NCBI GenBank assembly: GCA_031548365.1
Contig: JAVBRD010000005.1
Location: forward strand, 32,466 to 96,465
Direction: 5' to 3'
Source: JAVBRD01 sp031548365
Lineage (GTDB): Bacteria; Bacillota; Clostridia; Christensenellales; UBA1750
Length of the DNA stretch: 64,000 nt
Part shown: positions 34,683 to 44,283 of the stretch, in pieces
Numbering within the stretch: the first letter of the stretch is position 1
Layout of the letters: the number at the start of each line of letters is the position of its first letter
Notes under the pieces: model-generated
Databases searched by the model: none
Told to the model about the DNA's origin: nothing
The model's input: the letters and a program-made list of their open reading frames with translations, nothing else
Position numbers and translations under genes: made by a program

Positions 34683-35339
34683 CTACCCTTGGAACATGAC
34701 GAAGAACATCATGATGACATGGGAGATCGATCCGAGCAGAACGAGGACGTGAAAAAGCTCGTGAAACCCGAAATACTCGCTCGTAAAACGGGGCCGTTTG
34801 AGCGCGTAGCATATGCCGCCGACCGTGTAAAACGCGCCGCCGAGGTAGAGAAAGAACGTGGCAAGCGGCGGCATGGCACGTGAAAGCGGCACGACCGCGA
34901 TGATCGCGGCCCAGCCCATCAGGAGATAAAACCCAGTATAAAGCCAGCGCGGCGCATTCATGAAAAACATCTTGGTGACGATGCCCCCGACGGCCATCCC
35001 CCAGACGATGCCGAATATCGACCATCCCCACGGCCCGCGCAGGGGCAACAGGCACAGGGGCGTGTAGGTTCCGGCGATGAGCACGAAGATCATCATGTGA
35101 TCAATTTTGCGCATCACGGAGCGGAAGCGGTCGGAGACGTAGAAAACGTGGTAGATGCTTGAAGCCGCGTAGAGCAGCATCAGACTGACACCGTAGACAA
35201 CGAATGCGACCACGTGCCATGGCGTCCCGAACACCGCAGCGAACGCCACGAGGAGTGTAAGCACAGCGATGCTTACAAGCATCCCAGCAAAGTGCAGAAC
35301 ACCGCTGATCAAGTCCTTTTTTCCGCTGAGCACGCCCAC
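34683..35339 (-). CDS. Hemolysin III / AdipoR-like (YqfA type) membrane protein
   Basis: 218 residues from a GTG behind GGGAGGTGG. Seven membrane segments are visible. The three conserved metal-site regions are SSIYHVFYVS, KIDHMMIFVLIAGTYTP (His and Asp, in part) and FHELFHVLVLLGSISH (two His). These residues define the PAQR/hemolysin III superfamily, whose bacterial members are thought to be zinc-dependent membrane hydrolases or channels; the role is poorly defined. The start is separated by a terminator from the small membrane-protein gene upstream on the same strand. Confidence 0.9.
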   Translation of the reverse strand: MGVLSGKKDLISGVLHFAGMLVSIAVLTLLVAFAAVFGTPWHVVAFVVYGVSLMLLYAASSIYHVFYVSDRFRSVMRKIDHMMIFVLIAGTYTPLCLLPLRGPWGWSIFGIVWGMAVGGIVTKMFFMNAPRWLYTGFYLLMGWAAIIAVVPLSRAMPPLATFFLYLGGAFYTVGGICYALKRPRFTSEYFGFHELFHVLVLLGSISHVIMMFFVMFQG

Positions 35340-35366
35340 GCGCCCACCTCCCGCTCAAAATTGTAC

Positions 35367-35393
35367 AAAAAAAGCCGCTGGTCTGGCAGCGGC
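35367..35393 (-). terminator. Intrinsic terminator on the minus strand
   Basis: Read on the minus strand, GCCGCT pairs with AGCGGC and is followed by a run of seven T. It ends the transcript of the small membrane protein at 35415-35600. Confidence 0.7.
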
Positions 35394-35414
35394 ACGGATA
35401 AGCCAGTTTTCCGC

Positions 35415-35600
35415 TCAACTGTTGCCGCTTTGGACGGATGCCACGCGTGTGGCCGCGAACGCGCTTGGCATCTCAAGGAGCAGCTCGTCCGGATTGTTGA
35501 GCTTGTTCATGGATGTATCGAAGAACGACAAAAGCACAAAGAAACCTCCGGCGGCTATGAGGCACACGAAGAAAAGGATAGTGATTCTGAAAATACGCAT
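35415..35600 (-). CDS. Small single-pass membrane protein
   Basis: 61 residues with one membrane segment (about residues 5-27: ILFFVCLIAAGGFFVLL) and a short polar tail. The binding site GAGATGAG is weak. The gene has its own downstream terminator and is divergent from the PBP gene. No family is recognised; it could be a regulator or partner of the neighbouring envelope proteins. Confidence 0.5.
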   Translation of the reverse strand: MRIFRITILFFVCLIAAGGFFVLLSFFDTSMNKLNNPDELLLEMPSAFAATRVASVQSGNS

Positions 35601-35628
35601 GGTCTCATCTCAATTCTACGCGCTGTGT

Positions 35629-35657
35629 TTTACAGACGTCCCCAAAAAGAGTATAAT
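35629..35657 (+). promoter_or_regulatory. Promoter of the PBP gene
   Basis: TTTACA (35629-35634), 17-bp spacer, TATAAT (35652-35657), 28 bp before the likely GTG start. A near-consensus promoter. Confidence 0.7.
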
Positions 35658-35684
35658 GGGCAAGGCCAATCTGTCAAGAGAGAA

Positions 35685-37784
35685 GTGAACGCTTTGCCAG
35701 GTTTTCGCAGGCTCGCACGCCTGCTGACGCTATTAACCCTGCTCGTCTCGCTCGCCGCGTGCACGCCGGAGGTTCATCCAGAACCCAAAGCGTACATCGA
35801 CGCGTACTTCACCGCGCTCAAGGTGCAGGATTTCGGGGGCTGTTACGCGCTCCTCACGACCAAAGACCGCGAGGAAATGACCTTAAGTGATTTTATCAAC
35901 AAGCACACCAATGTTTATCAAGCGCTCTCACTTCGGAGCATCGCCGTGGTGTCCGAAACGCCAAAGCGCGAGGGCAGCGCCGCGTGGCTCTATCCCTGCA
36001 CCATTTTGTATGATTCTACCACACTCGGGCAGATTCAGCAACGATTTATCCTCCGGCTCTCCGCCACCGAGGACGGCTGGGCTGTTGACTGGGACATTTC
36101 CTATATTTTCGAGCATATGAAACCCGGCGACACCGTGCGCTTGAGCACGCTTACGCCCAAACGCGGTGAAATCCTGAGCTCGGACAGCGTGCCGTACGCG
36201 ATCAATATGTACGCCGACACCATCTTCGCGCATGTCGAAAAAATTGTGGATCAAGCGGGCTTTGCACGCCTGGCCGCGCCCCTTCTGGACATGTCCGACG
36301 CCGAGCTGATCGCAATGCTCAACACCGAGCGCGCGCGGCGGGACGGCATCGCGATCCTGAAGTTTTATCTTCCTGGCGAACTCAGCGAGGAGAAAAAGGC
36401 GGCTCTGCTCGCAATCCCTGGTACCGATTTTGACGATAAAGTTTTCTCCCCCATCCGCTACTACCCGCAAGGCGGATCCACCGCGCACCTGATTGGGTAC
36501 ATGGGCTTTCCAACGGAGGAGGAACTCAAAAACCTCGACTCCAAGGAGTACGACGACTCAACGCGCATCGGAAAGACGGGGCTGGAAGCCGCGCATGAAG
36601 CCCTGCTTCACGGAAAATCCGGTCTTGAGCTTTCATTGCTTGACGAAAAGGGTGCGAAAAAAGAGGTACTCGCCACCGTCCCTGTGCAAAACGGGCTTGA
36701 TCTTGAGCTCACGCTGGACTCTGATCTGCAAGCGCGCGCGGCCGAGGCGTTCTCCCAGCTCCCCGCTGATGAGCGCGGCTCAGCAATCGTCATTGACTAC
36801 ACGACCGGCGACCTGCTCGCCGCAACGACTTGGTCCACGTTCGATCCGAACCTCTTCACATTCCCTGTCTCCATTTCTCAATTGGCTGAATGGAACGACC
36901 CGGTCAACGGACAACCCCTGCTCAACCGCTACACACGCGGCCTTTACGCTCCGGGATCAACGGTCAAGCCGCTTGTCGCCTGCCTTGCGCTCGAAACCGG
37001 GCAATACACCATGGGCACCGAGTTCAAAGGCAAGGTAGAGAAGAAAAAGTGGACGCCCACCGGCGAGCCGTGGCCTTACCCGCCCATCACGCGCGTTGCC
37101 GACTACGCGGCAAAGCCCAACATGGAGAACGCCATCATCAACTCCGACAACATCTACTTCGCGTCTGTCGCCCTGAAGCTAGGCTGGGACAACCTCCAAA
37201 AATTCCTGGTTCGCGTGGGAATGGATGAAGCCATCCCCTTTGACTTGCCGGTCCTGCGCGCGCGCATATTTGCCAATCAGGAAAACTACTCCAACCGCCG
37301 TCTCCTCGCCAACACCGGCTACGGTCAGGGCGAGTTGCTCATCACCCCGCTTCAGCTCGCCTACGTCTGGTCCTCTCTCGTCAACAACGGCGACATCATG
37401 AAACCCCGTGTCGTTAAGGCTACGCGCTCCATGATCGGCCTTGATTACGTCACCGAGGAGGCCTTCCCGCCTTCCGTCTGGAAATCAGGCGTACTCAAGA
37501 CGCCATCGCTCAACGCAGTCGCTCCCGCCATACGCAAAGTCATGACCGAAGGTTCGGGCCGCAAATCGCAGGTCCCCGGCATCAAGCTCAGCGGCAAGAC
37601 CGGCACCGCCGAGGTCACGTACGCGTATGGCAAGCGCGAGATCACCTACATCGTCGCCGCAACCGATCCCAGCATGGGCTACACGCGACTCGTACTCGTT
37701 CTCGTCGAAGTCAAGGCCACCGTCTCCGGCGAGGACACGAGTGAATCCCGTCACATCATCGCCCGCAAACTGCTGGAGCCGTAA
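35685..37784 (+). CDS. Class B penicillin-binding protein with MecA-type NTF2-like N-terminal domain
   Basis: 699 residues from a GTG at 35685. A lipoprotein-like signal ends in LAAC. An NTF2-like domain (about residues 30-135) as in MecA follows, then the PBP dimerisation domain (GYMGFPTEEELK, IGKTGLEAAHE) and the transpeptidase domain. The three active-site motifs are STVK (Ser about 425), SDN (about 487) and KTGT (Lys about 638). It cross-links peptidoglycan outside the membrane. The MecA-like domain order is common in Bacillota PBP2 relatives and does not by itself prove beta-lactam resistance. Confidence 0.92.
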   Translation: MNALPGFRRLARLLTLLTLLVSLAACTPEVHPEPKAYIDAYFTALKVQDFGGCYALLTTKDREEMTLSDFINKHTNVYQALSLRSIAVVSETPKREGSAAWLYPCTILYDSTTLGQIQQRFILRLSATEDGWAVDWDISYIFEHMKPGDTVRLSTLTPKRGEILSSDSVPYAINMYADTIFAHVEKIVDQAGFARLAAPLLDMSDAELIAMLNTERARRDGIAILKFYLPGELSEEKKAALLAIPGTDFDDKVFSPIRYYPQGGSTAHLIGYMGFPTEEELKNLDSKEYDDSTRIGKTGLEAAHEALLHGKSGLELSLLDEKGAKKEVLATVPVQNGLDLELTLDSDLQARAAEAFSQLPADERGSAIVIDYTTGDLLAATTWSTFDPNLFTFPVSISQLAEWNDPVNGQPLLNRYTRGLYAPGSTVKPLVACLALETGQYTMGTEFKGKVEKKKWTPTGEPWPYPPITRVADYAAKPNMENAIINSDNIYFASVALKLGWDNLQKFLVRVGMDEAIPFDLPVLRARIFANQENYSNRRLLANTGYGQGELLITPLQLAYVWSSLVNNGDIMKPRVVKATRSMIGLDYVTEEAFPPSVWKSGVLKTPSLNAVAPAIRKVMTEGSGRKSQVPGIKLSGKTGTAEVTYAYGKREITYIVAATDPSMGYTRLVLVLVEVKATVSGEDTSESRHIIARKLLEP

Positions 37785-37894
37785 GGCGAGTGCTTCGGCA
37801 TGCCTCCTGCGTTCCTGGCCGGGGCGGGTGTGCGCGCGGAACAGACAATGCGTGCGGCAGCGTTTTTATGCTGTCGCAAACACCCCTTGTGTGA

Positions 37895-37900
37895 TATACT
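37895..37900 (+). promoter_or_regulatory. Extended -10 of the argS promoter
   Basis: TGATATACT carries a TG one base before TATACT (37895-37900); the -35 region is poor, as allowed for extended -10 promoters. It is 40 bp before the argS start. Confidence 0.4.
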
Positions 37901-37939
37901 AAGCGAATACAAAATCCTGAAACGCAAAGGAATGGTTCC

Positions 37940-39640
37940 ATGGATTTCAAGGCAATGATCTCGGACACGATTTCGGCGGCCGTGAGCGCCGCCTTTGGCG
38001 TGGAATTCCCCGCCGCGGACGCGCTTCCCGCGCTGGAACTGCCCCCCACCGCAGACATGGGCGATTTCGCCTTCCCGTGCTTCAAGCTCGCAAAGCTCCT
38101 GCGAAAGGCTCCTCCAGCGATCGCGGAAACGCTATGCGCCGCGGTAACCGGTTTCGCGGGCGAGGTCAAGGCCGCGAGCGGCTATCTCAATTTCTACATT
38201 GACCGGGAAATGTTTGCGCGCGAGACGCTTGCGGGCGTAGTTGCAGCGGGCGCTGATTACGGTGCGGAGGACATTGGCAATGGACGCGTGGTCTGCCTTG
38301 ACTATTCCTCCGTCAACATCGCTAAGTCGTTTCACATCGGGCATTTGTCCACGACCGCCATCGGCAACGCGCTCAACCGAATGTACAAGTTCGTCGGCTA
38401 CAAGACTATCTCCATCAACCATCTTGGCGACTGGGGCACGCAGTTCGGCAAGACGATCGCCGCCTACAAGCTCTGGGGCGACGACGACAAGATCAAGGCC
38501 AATCCCGTCAACGAGCTGATGGCGCTTTACGTAAAGTTTCATGACGAAGCCGAGAAAGACCCCTCGCTCGACGACCTCGCGCGCGCGTGGTTCAAACGCA
38601 TCGAGAGCGGCGACGAAGAAGCGCTGCGCATCTACCACTGGTTTAAGGACGTCACGTTGGGCGATGTTCGCCGGGTGTACGATACGCTGGGCATCCATTT
38701 TGATTCATGGAACGGGGAGGCGTTCTTCGCCGACAAATGGGGCCGCGTCGTGGACGAACTGCGTGAAAAGGGCCTGCTCCAGGTCGATCAGGGCGCATCT
38801 CTTGTGGATCTGTCCGATTACAAGATGCCCCCCTGCCTCATCCTCAAAACCGACGGAGCGTCGCTTTATGCCACGCGCGACATCGCGACAGCGCTCTGGC
38901 GCAAGGATGAGTACAATTTCGATCAAACGCTCTACGTCGTGGCGTACGAGCAGGATCTCTATTTCAAGCAGTTCTTCAAGGTCATCGAGCTCATGGGGTA
39001 TGAATGGGCAAAAAACCTCCACCACGTCAGCTTCGGAATGGTCAGCTTGGAAGAGGGGGCGCTCTCCACGCGCGGCGGGCGCATGGTGTACCTTGAGGAC
39101 CTGCTCAATCGTTCCATCGAAAAAGTGCGTGCCATTATCGAGGAAAAATCGCCCAACCTCGCGGACAAAGACGCGGTCGCGCAGAAAATCGGCGTTGCTG
39201 CAGTGCTCTGGATTCCGCTGTACAACAACCGCATCAAGGACATCGTGTTTTCGTTCGACCGCGCGCTGAACTTTGACGGCGAAACCGCGCCCTACGTGAT
39301 GTACACACACGCGCGCTGTTGCTCGGTTCTGGCCAAAATCGCCTCCTGGTCCGGCGAAGACTACGCCGCGCTGTCCGATCCGCAGGCGCAGGACGTCATT
39401 CGTTTGCTGTACGCGTTTCCATCCATCGTGAAAGACGCGGTCGAGAAGCTTGAGCCTTCCATGATCACGCGCTTCACGGTCGATCTCGCCCAGGCCTACA
39501 ACCGCTTTTACTTTGAAAACAGGATCCTGGGCGAGGCGAAACCCGTCGAAGCCGCGCGGCTTACGCTCACGCGCGCCACGCGCGACGTCTTAAAAACCGC
39601 GCTCGGTCTGCTCGGGATGGACGCGCCGGAGAAAATGTGA
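37940..39640 (+). CDS. argS: Arginyl-tRNA synthetase
   Basis: 566 residues, ATG behind AAAGGAATGG. This class I synthetase charges tRNA-Arg with arginine. The HIGH motif appears as HIGHLS (about residues 131-136) inside NIAKSFHIGHL. The second signature region reads GALSTRGGRMVYLEDLL, where the canonical KMSKS is replaced, as is normal for many ArgRS. The C-terminal DALR anticodon-binding domain includes YNRFYFENRILGE. The stop overlaps the start region of the SNF2 gene, so the two are coupled. Confidence 0.95.
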   Translation: MDFKAMISDTISAAVSAAFGVEFPAADALPALELPPTADMGDFAFPCFKLAKLLRKAPPAIAETLCAAVTGFAGEVKAASGYLNFYIDREMFARETLAGVVAAGADYGAEDIGNGRVVCLDYSSVNIAKSFHIGHLSTTAIGNALNRMYKFVGYKTISINHLGDWGTQFGKTIAAYKLWGDDDKIKANPVNELMALYVKFHDEAEKDPSLDDLARAWFKRIESGDEEALRIYHWFKDVTLGDVRRVYDTLGIHFDSWNGEAFFADKWGRVVDELREKGLLQVDQGASLVDLSDYKMPPCLILKTDGASLYATRDIATALWRKDEYNFDQTLYVVAYEQDLYFKQFFKVIELMGYEWAKNLHHVSFGMVSLEEGALSTRGGRMVYLEDLLNRSIEKVRAIIEEKSPNLADKDAVAQKIGVAAVLWIPLYNNRIKDIVFSFDRALNFDGETAPYVMYTHARCCSVLAKIASWSGEDYAALSDPQAQDVIRLLYAFPSIVKDAVEKLEPSMITRFTVDLAQAYNRFYFENRILGEAKPVEAARLTLTRATRDVLKTALGLLGMDAPEKM

Positions 39641-42600
39641 TGACGCTGTCCGATATTCGATCGCGCTGTTCGTCGAGCTACACATTCTACCAATCGCGCA
39701 ACCTCGCGCAAAACGGAGGCGTGAAGGGCGTACGCAGCATGGGTTCGCGCATCTTTGCCAAAGTGCTTGGCGAGACACCGTGGGCGGCCAAGATGGGTCA
39801 GTCCGCGCTCTGCGGGTGCAGCTGCGACCACTGCTCAGGCGAGCGCGAGCTGTGCGTTCACGCCGCCGCGCTGCTCATATGGCTGGACGAAAACGGCGCG
39901 CCCGGCTGGGAAGCGGCCAAGACGCAGGAGGATGCGCTCACCTTTCTCGCACATTTCGAGTCCCGCGGCCTCACGCCCGAAGCGGTGCTTCGCCTCGCGC
40001 CTACAGTGTCCGTTTCGCGCGGGCGCGTGGATGTGTCGCTGCGCGTGGGCGTCACGCGGCTGTACATCGTCAAAGACATCGCGCTGTTTCTGGATTCCAT
40101 CGCGCGCAGGCGTTCGCTCACGTTTGGAAAAGGACTAACGTACGACCCCGCCGTGCACGGCTTTTCTACGCGCGATCAGAAGCTTATCGCCATTCTGCGC
40201 GACGCGGACGCCTACGAGGCCGTCTCCGGCGACGCTCGGCGCGCGCGGCTATCCCCGCATCAGGCGCGGCAGTTTCTGCTCACGCTGGGCGGAAGCGATT
40301 TCACACTTGAACTGGAAGAACGCGAATACAAGGCGGTTTGCCAGCTCCGCCCGCCCGATATCTCATTTGAACTTGCTCGCGAGGGCGACGGCGTCGCTCT
40401 CGTCTCCAACGCCCCCCCCATCGCCGCGCTTCTGGAAGACGCGTCCTTCGTTTTTCTGCCCGACACATCGCAGGTGTGCTTTGTGCCGGACAAGCGACGC
40501 GCCGTGGTGCGCGCGCTGCTCGATCGCGCTGGTGAGAAAGGTGCGCGCTGGTTATTTTCGCGCGAGCATGCTCAGAGGCTCGTGTCCGAAGCGCTCCCGC
40601 AGCTGTGCGAAACGGCGCGTCTTTCAGTTGAGCCTGAATTGGACGGCATGCTCATCCGCCGCCCGCTCGACGCGCACGTTTTTCTCGACCGCGAGCGCTC
40701 CGGCGTGAGCGTACGCGTGGAGTTTCGGTACGGCGAGATCATCATTGCGGCGTTTTCCAACCTGCCGGAGCTGGATGGGCGCTACATCGTGCGCGACGTC
40801 GCGGGCGAGCGGGAGATCCTGCAAACCCTCGAGCGGCACATGTTCACTGTCAAGCCCGGCTACGCGCTCCTCGAAGGCGACGAGGCTGTCTACGAATTCC
40901 TCACGCGCGGCGTTCCCGAGCTTCAGAAAGCGGCAGCTGTCTTCGCTTCGGAGGCGTTTGCGGCGCTCAAGCCGAAGAAAACCACTCCGAGCGCGCGCCT
41001 CTCCGCGCGCGGCACGGGCATGTTCGCAACCCTTGCGCTTGAGCTTGAGGGCGTGGATGAACGCGAGCTGGCGGGCGTGCTCGAAGCCATCCGCGAAAAG
41101 CGTTCTTGGGTGCGCCTGAGCGACGGCGCGTTCGTCGCGCTGGACATCGACCCCGCGTGGCTGCCTGTTCTCACCGAGACAAGCGGCCAACCCGAAGCCG
41201 AGCTCCCCCGCGCGCGCGCGCTCGCTTTGGGGGTGCTTGCTGAAAAAGCGGGCCTCTCCCTCACGCTGGACGAATCCGCACAAGCCGAGCGGGAGCGCTA
41301 CGCATTGGCTTGCGAACCGACCGACGGCCTGAAGAACATCCTGCGTCCCTATCAGAAACGCGGATTTGAGTGGATGTGGGCGATGGCAGACCTCGGCCTT
41401 GGCGGTGTCCTTGCGGACGACATGGGGCTTGGGAAGACCGTCGAGGTCATCGCGCTCATCGACAAAGCGCGCGAAGACAAGGGAGCCATGCCCTCGCTCG
41501 TCGTTGCCCCTACGTCCGTGCTGCACAACTGGGTGAGCGAGCTCGAGCGCTTCGCGCCAGGCCTTGCGGTCGTTCCAGTGGAAGGCTCGCCCCCCGAGCG
41601 GCGCGCGCTTCTTCAGACCGAGGGCGTGGACGTGTTTATAGCCTCCTACGCACAGCTTCGGCGCGACGAAACACTCTTTGACGACAACCGCTTCCGCTTT
41701 ATCATTCTGGATGAAGCGCAACAGGTCAAAAATGCGTTCTCCGTTGGAGCGCGCGCGGTACGCAGAATTGAGGCGGAATCGCGCTTCGCGCTCACCGGCA
41801 CGCCCATGGAAAACCATCCGGGCGAGCTGTGGGCGGTGTTCGACTTCGTGCTCCCCGGGCTCCTCGGCGGTCTTCAGGATTTCATGAGCGCGCACGGGCG
41901 CGGCCAGGACGCGGACATCGTGCGTCAGCGCATCCGCCCTTTCATCATGCGCAGGCTCAAGAGCGAGGTTCTCGCCGAGTTGCCGGAGCGCATTGATCAC
42001 GTGGTGGAAGTCGACCTGCCAGAAGAACAGATGGAGGTTTATCGCGCGACGCTTCTGAAAGCACGGCAATCCATTGAGGAGGAATTCGGGCCGGATGGCG
42101 GGGGTCATAAAAGCCGGTTCGCGCTGCTCGCGGCGCTCACAAGGTTGCGCCAGGCGTGCTGTCACCCCTCGCTCTACATCGAAAACTACCGAGGTCCGAG
42201 CGGAAAAGCCGACGTGCTCGTCAATCTGCTTGAGGAGTGCCGGGAAAACGGCCATCGCGCGCTTGTTTTCTCGCAGTTCACCTCCATGCTCGGTATCATA
42301 CGCGACCGCTTGGAGGGCATCGGCATTTCACACTTCTACCTCGACGGCAAAACGCCCTCGCGCGAGCGCATGGACATGGTCAACGCGTTCAATGCGGGCG
42401 AACGCGGCGCATTTCTGCTCTCCCTCAAGGCGGGCGGCGTGGGTCTCAACCTGACCGGCGCGGACACAGTCGTCCTCTTTGACCCGTGGTGGAACCCCGC
42501 GGTTGAGGACCAGGCGTCCGACCGTGCGCACCGCATCGGTCAGACTCGCGCTGTGCATGTGCTCCGCCTCGTCGCGCGCGGGACAGTTGAAGAGAAAGTC

Positions 42601-42711
42601 ATGGGCTTAAAGGAAGGCAAGCGAGAGCTGATCGAAAAGCTCATCACCTCCGGCGAGGTTGACACCGCCGACATCTCACCCGCCGATCTTTATCAGCTGC
42701 TTCTCGATTGA
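39640..42711 (+). CDS. SNF2 family helicase with SWIM zinc finger
   Basis: 1023 residues from the ATG at 39640 (GGAG 8 nt upstream; a GTG three bases earlier is possible). A SWIM-type zinc finger CGCSCDHC...CVH lies near residues 58-78. The middle 500 residues are poorly conserved. The Snf2 motor starts near residue 575: DDMGLGKT (Walker A), DEAQ box, TGTPMENHPGELW, VFSQFTSMLGII, and the arginine finger region in DRAHRIGQTR. Bacterial Snf2-SWIM proteins are DNA translocases of unclear role, perhaps in transcription or repair. Coupled to argS and close to radC. Confidence 0.93.
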   Translation: MTLSDIRSRCSSSYTFYQSRNLAQNGGVKGVRSMGSRIFAKVLGETPWAAKMGQSALCGCSCDHCSGERELCVHAAALLIWLDENGAPGWEAAKTQEDALTFLAHFESRGLTPEAVLRLAPTVSVSRGRVDVSLRVGVTRLYIVKDIALFLDSIARRRSLTFGKGLTYDPAVHGFSTRDQKLIAILRDADAYEAVSGDARRARLSPHQARQFLLTLGGSDFTLELEEREYKAVCQLRPPDISFELAREGDGVALVSNAPPIAALLEDASFVFLPDTSQVCFVPDKRRAVVRALLDRAGEKGARWLFSREHAQRLVSEALPQLCETARLSVEPELDGMLIRRPLDAHVFLDRERSGVSVRVEFRYGEIIIAAFSNLPELDGRYIVRDVAGEREILQTLERHMFTVKPGYALLEGDEAVYEFLTRGVPELQKAAAVFASEAFAALKPKKTTPSARLSARGTGMFATLALELEGVDERELAGVLEAIREKRSWVRLSDGAFVALDIDPAWLPVLTETSGQPEAELPRARALALGVLAEKAGLSLTLDESAQAERERYALACEPTDGLKNILRPYQKRGFEWMWAMADLGLGGVLADDMGLGKTVEVIALIDKAREDKGAMPSLVVAPTSVLHNWVSELERFAPGLAVVPVEGSPPERRALLQTEGVDVFIASYAQLRRDETLFDDNRFRFIILDEAQQVKNAFSVGARAVRRIEAESRFALTGTPMENHPGELWAVFDFVLPGLLGGLQDFMSAHGRGQDADIVRQRIRPFIMRRLKSEVLAELPERIDHVVEVDLPEEQMEVYRATLLKARQSIEEEFGPDGGGHKSRFALLAALTRLRQACCHPSLYIENYRGPSGKADVLVNLLEECRENGHRALVFSQFTSMLGIIRDRLEGIGISHFYLDGKTPSRERMDMVNAFNAGERGAFLLSLKAGGVGLNLTGADTVVLFDPWWNPAVEDQASDRAHRIGQTRAVHVLRLVARGTVEEKVMGLKEGKRELIEKLITSGEVDTADISPADLYQLLLD

Positions 42712-42832
42712 TAATGGCGCAGGGGAGCGCGGGGACGCTCTTCGTCGGACATAGAGCTTTGCAACTGTTCAGTAATTGGGACGCCGGAGGCCGTACCCTC
42801 CGTTCCCCGCGCCTTCGATGGGAGGAACCGCG

Positions 42833-43672
42833 TTGTCGCACGATCACGGCGGGCATCGCCAGCGGATGAAGGAGCGCTTCATCGAGCAGGGACTGGAAGG
42901 CTTCGCGCCGCACGAGGCGCTTGAGCTGCTGTTGTTTTACGCAATCCCGCAAAAGGACGTCAACCCGCTCGCGCACACACTCATCGACCGCTTCGGTTCG
43001 TTCTCCAACGTGCTGGAGGCACCCGTCTCCGAGCTTTCAACCATTCCGGGGATCGGCCCGTCCACCGCGGCGTTCATCACCCTTATCCCTCATCTCGCCC
43101 GATACTACGCGCGCAGCAAAGCCAAACCAAAGCAGGTACTCACGAACGTACAGGCTGCGGGCGAGTTCTGCGTGTCGCTGTTTCACGGTCGCGCCAATGA
43201 GACGTTCATCCTCATCGGGCTGGACATAGGCGCGCGTGTCATCGCGGAGATCGTGATCGCCAGCGGGACAATTGACGAGTCCACCGTCTACCCGCGCCGC
43301 GTGGCGCAGGCGGTGCTCAACGCGCACGCGCACTCGGTCATCCTCACCCACAACCACCCCGGCGGCACGCTCGCGCCGTCGCCGGACGACATCGAGACCA
43401 CGCGACAAATCGCGGTTTTGCTCTCCTCCTTTGATGTCAACGTCCTTGATCACATCATCGTCGCAGACGACCACTATTACTCGTTCAACCAAAACGGCCT
43501 GATCGCGCTCTCGGAGGGCAGCGCGTACTCAGACGTGCCACGTCGCGGTTCCCGCCGCGCCGCCGAACGCGCTCAGGCGTTCCCCATGCAGATGAAAGAA
43601 GACCCGCAACTCTCCGGCCTGCTCGACGACCTGCTTTATGATCTGCCTGATTCGGATTCGCAAGAGCCGTAG
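42833..43672 (+). CDS. radC: RadC family JAMM/MPN protein
   Basis: 279 residues from a TTG at 42833 behind GGAGGAA. A helix-hairpin-helix region (STIPGIGPSTA) precedes the JAMM domain with the metal motif HNHPGG...SPDD (about residues 172-184) and an upstream Glu. RadC proteins are common in bacteria; the name reflects an old repair phenotype and the true activity is unsettled. A C-terminal extension of about 50 polar residues makes this one longer than the usual 220-230. Confidence 0.9.
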   Translation: MSHDHGGHRQRMKERFIEQGLEGFAPHEALELLLFYAIPQKDVNPLAHTLIDRFGSFSNVLEAPVSELSTIPGIGPSTAAFITLIPHLARYYARSKAKPKQVLTNVQAAGEFCVSLFHGRANETFILIGLDIGARVIAEIVIASGTIDESTVYPRRVAQAVLNAHAHSVILTHNHPGGTLAPSPDDIETTRQIAVLLSSFDVNVLDHIIVADDHYYSFNQNGLIALSEGSAYSDVPRRGSRRAAERAQAFPMQMKEDPQLSGLLDDLLYDLPDSDSQEP

Positions 43673-43689
43673 TGAAGGGATGAGGCCTG

Positions 43690-44283
43690 TTGTTGTTGAT
43701 CATATTTGCCGTTCTCTCAGGGATCATCGTGCTCGCGCTCGCCGCTATGCTGGTTTTCGTTGTGCTTGGCGACCTCAAGTCGAGCCTGCGCACGCGCACA
43801 TTCATGTGGGAAAGCCGTGCGGATGTGGTCATCGTACTGGGCGCGCCGCTTGAGAACGATCAGCCCGGCAGGTTGCTCATGAGCCGCCTTGAATTGGCCG
43901 TCGATCTTCGCAAGCGCAAAACCGCGCCCGTGATGATCCTGTGCGGCGCGCCCACACAGGATTCGCGCGTGAGCGAGGCGCAGGCGATGGCCAAGTGGCT
44001 CGTTGCGCACGGTGTGCCGGAAATGGCGCTCCGTCTCGAAGAAGGCTCACGCAACACGTACGAGAACATCGCCAACGCCAAGCACATCATGGACATCAGC
44101 GCATTCTCAACCGCCATCGTCTGCACAAATTCCTTCCACATGATGCGCGCACTCTACGCGTGCAGGCGTGTCGGCCTGACCGCGCGCGCCGCGTCCGCAA
44201 GAGCGCCCAGCCTCAAGCTCCACCTCTTCGGCCTTGCCTACGAGATCGGTGCGTGGATCAAACTGATCCTGCGCATGCGCTGA
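43690..44283 (+). CDS. YdcF-like (DUF218) membrane-anchored protein
   Basis: 197 residues from a TTG behind AAGGGATGAGG. A single N-terminal membrane segment (residues 1-25) is followed by the DUF218 fold: ADVVIVLGAPLENDQPG, a RLELAVDL helix, LCGAPTQDSRVSEAQAMAKWL in part, and EEGSRNTYENIANAK. Members such as SanA and ElyC affect envelope integrity and lipid-carrier use; the chemistry is not established. It follows radC by 17 bp and is probably in the same operon. Confidence 0.88.
   Translation: MLLIIFAVLSGIIVLALAAMLVFVVLGDLKSSLRTRTFMWESRADVVIVLGAPLENDQPGRLLMSRLELAVDLRKRKTAPVMILCGAPTQDSRVSEAQAMAKWLVAHGVPEMALRLEEGSRNTYENIANAKHIMDISAFSTAIVCTNSFHMMRALYACRRVGLTARAASARAPSLKLHLFGLAYEIGAWIKLILRMR

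Noticed and set aside
40624..42255. 543-codon open frame on the minus strand
   Set aside because: It lies entirely opposite the SNF2 helicase gene, lacks a binding site and has no recognisable domain; high GC keeps antisense frames open.
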